From assembly GCA_044225565.1 (NCBI GenBank), contig JBGAIL010000025.1, positions 1 to 36,613 on the forward strand: a stretch of 36,613 nucleotides of DNA, read 5' to 3'. Under the pieces are notes generated by a model. The model saw only the letters and a list, made by a program, of their open reading frames with translations, made no database searches and was not told the DNA's origin. Position numbers and translations under genes: made by a program. The DNA is from CAVXAE01 sp044225565 (lineage in GTDB: Bacteria > Pseudomonadota > Gammaproteobacteria > Steroidobacterales > Steroidobacteraceae). Positions 32,480 through 36,613 of this stretch are shown one piece after another (the first letter of the stretch is position 1; the number at the start of each line of letters is the position of its first letter).

Positions 32480-35053
32480 ATGCGTGCATCGCTCGTCGCA
32501 GCGGCGGTTTGCCTGTCGATCGCAGGCCTTTCCAGGGCCGGGGAAGTCACGGCTTCCATGCGCCAGCCCGTCAACATTCCGGCGCAACCGCTGAGCCTGG
32601 CCCTGCAGACTCTGGCGAAGGAGTGCGATCGCCAGGTGCTGTACCGCTCGGAGATCGTGGGCGCCTATCGTACCGACGAGCTCTCGGGCGACCTCACTTT
32701 CGATGAGGCGCTGCAGAAGCTGCTGAGCGGCACCTCGCTCACCTATCGCTATCTCGACGAGAAGACGGTGACCATCGACCCGCAGGATCGCCCTGCGCCG
32801 CAGGCTTCCGTCGGCAGTGGTGGAACGTGGCCCGTTGCGGCACTGTCGGCATCGGCGCAGCAAGACGGGGCTCTGCGCGTTGGCTGGCTCGATCGACTGC
32901 GGCTCGCGATGGCTCCCCAGGCGGACGCTCAATCTTCCTCGGCCGGCCAGCCTGCGCAGCCCGACGACGTCGAGACCGTGGTGGTGACGGCCACCGGCTC
33001 TCAAGTGGAGCTGCCCGGCGACTACGCGGGCGGACAGGTGGCGCGCGGTGGCCGCGTCGGCCTTTTCGGCAACCTGGACATGATGGACGTGCCGTTCAGC
33101 TCGACCAATTTCACGGCGGAGTTCATGCGCAACCTGCAGGCCCGCAGCGTGGCGGACGTCGTGCAGAGCGATCCTGGCGTGCGCGTGGCCCGTGGCTTCG
33201 GCAATTTCCAGGAGCTTTACGTGGTCCGCGGCTTCCCCGTCTATTCGGACGACATGAGCTACAACGGACTCTACGGATTGCTGCCGCGCCAGTACGTCGC
33301 CGCCGAGTTCCTGGAGCGCGTGGAGGTGTTTCGCGGCGCGAACAGCTTCCTGAACGGCGCTGCCCCGAGCGGCAGCGGCATCGGGGGGAATTTCAATCTG
33401 GTGCCGAAGCGGGCGCCGGACAGCCCGCTCAATCGCCTGACCCTGGGAACGGAGACCGGCGGAGAATGGCTGGGCGCGATGGACGTCGCGCGCCGCTTCG
33501 GGTCGGACGGGCAGTTCGGCATGCGCGTGAACGGGGTGCGCCGCGCCGGAGACACGGCCGTCGATGACGAGCATCGAAAGCTTTCCGTGGTCTCGATCGG
33601 CATGGACTACCGCGGTGAGCAGGCCCGCTTCTCGGCGGACTTCGGCTTCCAGAACCATCACATCGATGCGCCGAGGCCGAGCGTCACGCCTTCCTTCCTG
33701 GCCACGGAGGTCCCGGATGCGCCGGATGCCGATGCCAACTACGCGCAGAAGTGGACCTTCACCGAAGAGCGCGACAAGTTCGGCGTGATTCGCGGCGAGT
33801 ACGACTTCAGCGAGCATGCGAAGGTGTGGGCCGCGACCGGGTTGCGTGACGGCACGGAGCACAACATCCTCAGCAACCCCACTGCGGATGCGGCCGGCAA
33901 CACCAGCAGCTACCGCTTCGACAACTTCCGCGAGGACCGCATCACCACCAGCGAGATCGGCGTGCGCGGCGAGTTCAAGACCGGCAGCGTGGGTCACCGG
34001 GTCAGTGTTTCCGGCAGCATCTTCAAGCTGGACTCGAAGAACGCATACGCCTTCTCGAGCTTTGCGGGATTCCCCGGCAGCCTCTACGCCCCGGTCCAGG
34101 TGACACCGCCCGCGCCGGACTTCTTCACCGGCGGCGAGCTCTTCGATCCGCTGACGACCACGCTCACGAAGACCTCGAGCGTCGCGGTGGCCGACATGCT
34201 CTCCCTGCTGAATGAGCGGCTGCTGGTGATCGTCGGCGCGCGCAACCAGAAAATCGAGCAGAACAGCTACAACTACGATACGGGCGCGAAGGAAAGCTCG
34301 TACGACAAGAGCCGCGTCACCCCGGTATTCGCCGCGGTCGTCAAGCCGACCAGCCATGTCTCGCTCTACGGCAACTATGCCGAAGGGCTGCTGCAGGGCG
34401 ACGTGGCGCCGCTCACCTTTTTCAATCCCGACACGGGGCTGTTCGAGCCGGTGCGCAACGGCGGCGCGATCTTCAAGCCCTTCGTGTCCGAGCAGGTGGA
34501 GATCGGGGCGAAATACGATTCGGGCAGCTTCGGCGGGACGGTGTCGGCCTTCCGCGTGAACAAGCCCGTCGGGCTCGTCGATCCCGACACGGCGACCTTC
34601 GGCCCCGATGGCGAGCAGATCCACAAGGGCATCGAGATCAGCGTGTACGGCGTCGCGACCGACGGGCTCCGTCTCCTCGGTGGAGTCACTTTCCTCGATA
34701 CCAAGGCCCAGAACGGTCATCCGGTCATCGGCGTGCCGGACGCGCAGGCGAACTTCGGGGCCGACTGGGACGTGCCGGGGCTCACCGGATTCACGCTCGA
34801 TGGCCGCGTGTCCTACACGACCAAGCAGACCGCCAACCTCGACGACACGCTGAAGATTCCCTCATGGACGCGCCTGGACATCGGTGCACGGTATGCGCTT
34901 CCGATCCGGGATAAGGACTTCACCTTGCGCCTGCGCGTGGACAACGTGACGGACAAGAAGTACTGGGCTTCGGTGGGCGGGTCCTATGATGCGAACTACA
35001 TGGTGCAAGGCGCGCCGCGTACGTTCTCGCTCTCGGCATCCGTCGATCTCTGA
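32480..35053 (+). CDS. TonB-dependent siderophore-type receptor with STN signalling domain (module 3)
   Basis: An outer-membrane transducer of 857 residues. The signal peptide is MRASLVAAAVCLSIAGLSRA. The STN domain (about 30-103) has VNIPAQPLSLALQTLAKECD. A linker of about 90 residues precedes the plug, which starts near VETVVVTATGS and contains LYVVRGFPVYSDDMSYNGLY, VEVFRGANSFLNGAAPSGSG and IGGNFNLVPKRA, close to hydroxamate-type siderophore receptors. The barrel ends LSASVDL with a terminal Leu instead of the usual Phe. ATG 32480 is chosen because GGGGGAG precedes it, a signal peptide follows and the likely promoter is at 32384-32409. Regulation is probably by module 3. A secreted amidohydrolase follows after 44 bases. 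Confidence 0.93.
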   Translation: MRASLVAAAVCLSIAGLSRAGEVTASMRQPVNIPAQPLSLALQTLAKECDRQVLYRSEIVGAYRTDELSGDLTFDEALQKLLSGTSLTYRYLDEKTVTIDPQDRPAPQASVGSGGTWPVAALSASAQQDGALRVGWLDRLRLAMAPQADAQSSSAGQPAQPDDVETVVVTATGSQVELPGDYAGGQVARGGRVGLFGNLDMMDVPFSSTNFTAEFMRNLQARSVADVVQSDPGVRVARGFGNFQELYVVRGFPVYSDDMSYNGLYGLLPRQYVAAEFLERVEVFRGANSFLNGAAPSGSGIGGNFNLVPKRAPDSPLNRLTLGTETGGEWLGAMDVARRFGSDGQFGMRVNGVRRAGDTAVDDEHRKLSVVSIGMDYRGEQARFSADFGFQNHHIDAPRPSVTPSFLATEVPDAPDADANYAQKWTFTEERDKFGVIRGEYDFSEHAKVWAATGLRDGTEHNILSNPTADAAGNTSSYRFDNFREDRITTSEIGVRGEFKTGSVGHRVSVSGSIFKLDSKNAYAFSSFAGFPGSLYAPVQVTPPAPDFFTGGELFDPLTTTLTKTSSVAVADMLSLLNERLLVIVGARNQKIEQNSYNYDTGAKESSYDKSRVTPVFAAVVKPTSHVSLYGNYAEGLLQGDVAPLTFFNPDTGLFEPVRNGGAIFKPFVSEQVEIGAKYDSGSFGGTVSAFRVNKPVGLVDPDTATFGPDGEQIHKGIEISVYGVATDGLRLLGGVTFLDTKAQNGHPVIGVPDAQANFGADWDVPGLTGFTLDGRVSYTTKQTANLDDTLKIPSWTRLDIGARYALPIRDKDFTLRLRVDNVTDKKYWASVGGSYDANYMVQGAPRTFSLSASVDL

Positions 35054-35097
35054 GTGGCTCCAGCCCGCGCGCCCGTGCATCAGGAACGTCGAGAAGT

Positions 35098-36492
35098 ATG
35101 AGACCCGCAAACTGGTTGTGGGGATGTCTCGCAGCGGTGGTGATGGCCGCTGCGACGGTATGTGCCTCGGGTGCCCAGAGGCCGGTCCCGTTCGCGGCCG
35201 ACCCTTATCCAAGCACTTACCAGCCCCTGCCACGCGTCGACACGCTGATCGTCGGCGCGACGGTGCTCGATGGCGCAGGCAGGCGGCTCGAGAACACCGA
35301 CGTGCTGATGCGCGACGGCCGTATCATCGACATCGGTCGCGGCCTCAAGGCGCGCGGCGCCACGGTCATCGACGCGCGCGGTCGTTGGGTCACGCCAGGC
35401 GTCATCGACGTGCACAGCCACGACGGCAGCTTTTCCGTGCCGCTGACCTCGGCCGACCTCGCCACCAACGACATCTCGGAGACCAGCGATTCGAACGTCG
35501 CCGACACGTGGGTGGAGCATGCGGTGAACGCGCAGGATCCTGCGTTCGGCGCGGCGTTGCGAAATGGCGTGACCACGTTGCAGATCCTGCCTGGCTCGGT
35601 GCCGCTGTTCGGTGGCCGGTCAGTGATCGTGAAGCCCATTCCCGCGGCGGACGTGCTGTCCATGAAGTTTCCCGGGGCTCCGCAGGGCTTGAAGATGGCG
35701 TGCGGCGAGAACCCCAGGAGCTTCTTCGGCGAGAAGAACGATGCTCCGACCAGCCGTCAGGGCTCGGTGGCGCTCGTGCGCGAAGCCTTCCTCGCGGCGC
35801 AGCAGTATCTCCAGGGCTGGAAGGACTACCAGAGTGGCGCGAAACCCGCGCCGCCCGAGCGGGATCTCAAGATGGACACGCTGGCGGCAGTGCTCACTGG
35901 CGAGATTCCCGTGCACATGCATTGCTATCGCGCGGGCGACATGACATCGATGCTCGGCGTGGCGCGGGAGTTCGGCTTCACCATCCGCGCGTTCCATCAC
36001 GCCACCGATGCCTACAAGATCGTGCCGCAGCTGAAGGCGGCGGGCACCTGCGTGGCGGTGTGGTCGGACTGGTGGGGCTTCAAGATGGAGCTGATCGATG
36101 CCATCCGCGAGAACGCAGCCATCGTGGACGCGGCCGGCGGCTGCGTGATGATGCATTCGGACTCGCCGGTGGTCGGGCAGCGGCTCAACATCGAGGCGGC
36201 CAAGGCTGCGGCGGCGGGGCGGCGCGCCGGCATCGACCTGCCGCCGGAGCACATCGTCCAATGGGTGACGAGCGCGCCGGCGAAGGCGCTGGGGCTCGGC
36301 GACCGCATCGGCACGATCGCCGAAGGGCGGAACGCGGACGTGGTGGTGTGGTCGGCGGATCCTTTCTCGATCTATTCCCACGCCGACCAGGTGTTCATCG
36401 ACGGGGCGCTGGCCTACGACCGCTCGAAGCCGCAGGGCTCGTCGACGCCCGACGTGCTGCTCGGCCGGCCGGAAGCAGGGCCATCGCCGTGA
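35098..36492 (+). CDS. Secreted metal-dependent amidohydrolase (imidazolonepropionase-like)
   Basis: A 464-residue member of the amidohydrolase superfamily with a signal peptide (WLWGCLAAVVMAAATVCASG, ending near residue 26), so periplasmic. Metal-site residues are visible: His106 and His108 in GVIDVHSHDG, His273 and His275 in IPVHMHCYRAGD, His300-His301 in AFHHATDAYK, and His353/Asp355 in MMHSDSPVVGQR. The C-terminal part returns to the beta-sandwich (GTIAEGRNADVVVWSADPF). This group includes peptidases and uncharacterised amide hydrolases; the substrate is unknown. It lies 44 bases after the STN receptor, and its stop overlaps the next start (GTGA), so the three genes may form one operon in which the enzymes act on the imported ligand. 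Confidence 0.9.
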   Translation: MRPANWLWGCLAAVVMAAATVCASGAQRPVPFAADPYPSTYQPLPRVDTLIVGATVLDGAGRRLENTDVLMRDGRIIDIGRGLKARGATVIDARGRWVTPGVIDVHSHDGSFSVPLTSADLATNDISETSDSNVADTWVEHAVNAQDPAFGAALRNGVTTLQILPGSVPLFGGRSVIVKPIPAADVLSMKFPGAPQGLKMACGENPRSFFGEKNDAPTSRQGSVALVREAFLAAQQYLQGWKDYQSGAKPAPPERDLKMDTLAAVLTGEIPVHMHCYRAGDMTSMLGVAREFGFTIRAFHHATDAYKIVPQLKAAGTCVAVWSDWWGFKMELIDAIRENAAIVDAAGGCVMMHSDSPVVGQRLNIEAAKAAAAGRRAGIDLPPEHIVQWVTSAPAKALGLGDRIGTIAEGRNADVVVWSADPFSIYSHADQVFIDGALAYDRSKPQGSSTPDVLLGRPEAGPSP

Positions 36493-36613
36493 AGCGGTTG
36501 CTGCCGGAAGTACTGCGCGCATCACGCAGGATCGAATGTGTCTCACCAGCGCTTGCGGCGCTGGTCTGTCTCGCGCTTTCGCTCAGTCCGTTGGCGAGTG
36601 CCCGGGCGGAAAC
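36489..36613 (+). CDS. Start of a secreted protein (cut by the window end)
   Basis: GTG 36489 overlaps the amidohydrolase stop as GTGA and opens a frame to the window end (41 codons). The product begins MKRLLPEVLRASRRIECV and continues with a hydrophobic stretch ALAALVCLALSLSPLASARA, a clear Sec signal peptide with cleavage near ARA. No mature domain is visible. In other genomes such amidohydrolases are often paired with a second amidohydrolase, which is the best guess here but is not shown by sequence. Confidence 0.65.
   Translation, partial: MKRLLPEVLRASRRIECVSPALAALVCLALSLSPLASARAE

Overview
The window looks like chromosomal DNA of a GC-rich (roughly two-thirds GC by eye) Gram-negative proteobacterium. 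It carries four TonB-dependent outer-membrane receptors, three FecI/FecR sigma/anti-sigma pairs, outer-membrane-type lipoproteins and a Tat-type leader remnant. The gene styles (Oar-like receptor beside a sugar ABC operon, receptor/serine-hydrolase pairs, paired secreted amidohydrolases) suggest a gammaproteobacterium of the Xanthomonadales/Nevskiales/Steroidobacter kind; that placement is inference. There are no rRNA, tRNA, CRISPR, phage or complete IS features, and no gene-free stretch over 300 bases.

Layout. (1) 1-4901: FecI/FecR module 1 with a divergent STN-domain receptor cut by the window edge, then FecI/FecR module 2. (2) 4951-9315: the module-2 STN receptor followed 2 bases later by a secreted serine hydrolase whose 3' end appears frameshifted. 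(3) 9359-11640: a glutathione peroxidase (minus strand) and an unusual fusion of a class A acid phosphatase remnant with a serine hydrolase. (4) 11773-28195: a sugar locus. In order it encodes an Oar-like TonB receptor, a cytoplasmic GH94 phosphorylase resembling the C-terminal part of cyclic beta-1,2-glucan synthase, a GH144-type lipoprotein (family of endo-beta-1,2-glucanases), a lipoprotein solute-binding protein, two ABC permeases, a secreted (alpha/alpha)6 glycosidase-like protein of unrecognised family, a minus-strand GH1 beta-glucosidase and a divergent MsmX/UgpC-type ATPase. (5) 28217-30647: an MHS-type MFS transporter divergent from a LysR regulator, then a 19-codon orphan Tat-leader remnant. 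(6) 30719-36613: FecI/FecR module 3, its STN siderophore-type receptor, a secreted amidohydrolase and the start of another secreted protein.

How the genes work together. The central locus reads as a pathway for scavenging beta-1,2-glucan, such as the cyclic or linear periplasmic glucans of other bacteria. The receptor would bring glucan through the outer membrane, the GH144 lipoprotein would cut it into sophoro-oligosaccharides, the ABC system would import these, and GH94 phosphorolysis plus GH1 hydrolysis would yield glucose 1-phosphate and glucose. The secreted (alpha/alpha)6 protein is a candidate new enzyme of this pathway. The three FecI/FecR/STN-receptor modules are separate surface-signalling uptake systems, probably for siderophores or similar ligands. 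In module 3 the same ECF-like promoter (TCCACTTT, 11 bases, CGCTCTA) stands before both the sigma gene and the receptor gene, which gives direct sequence support for one autoregulated regulon.
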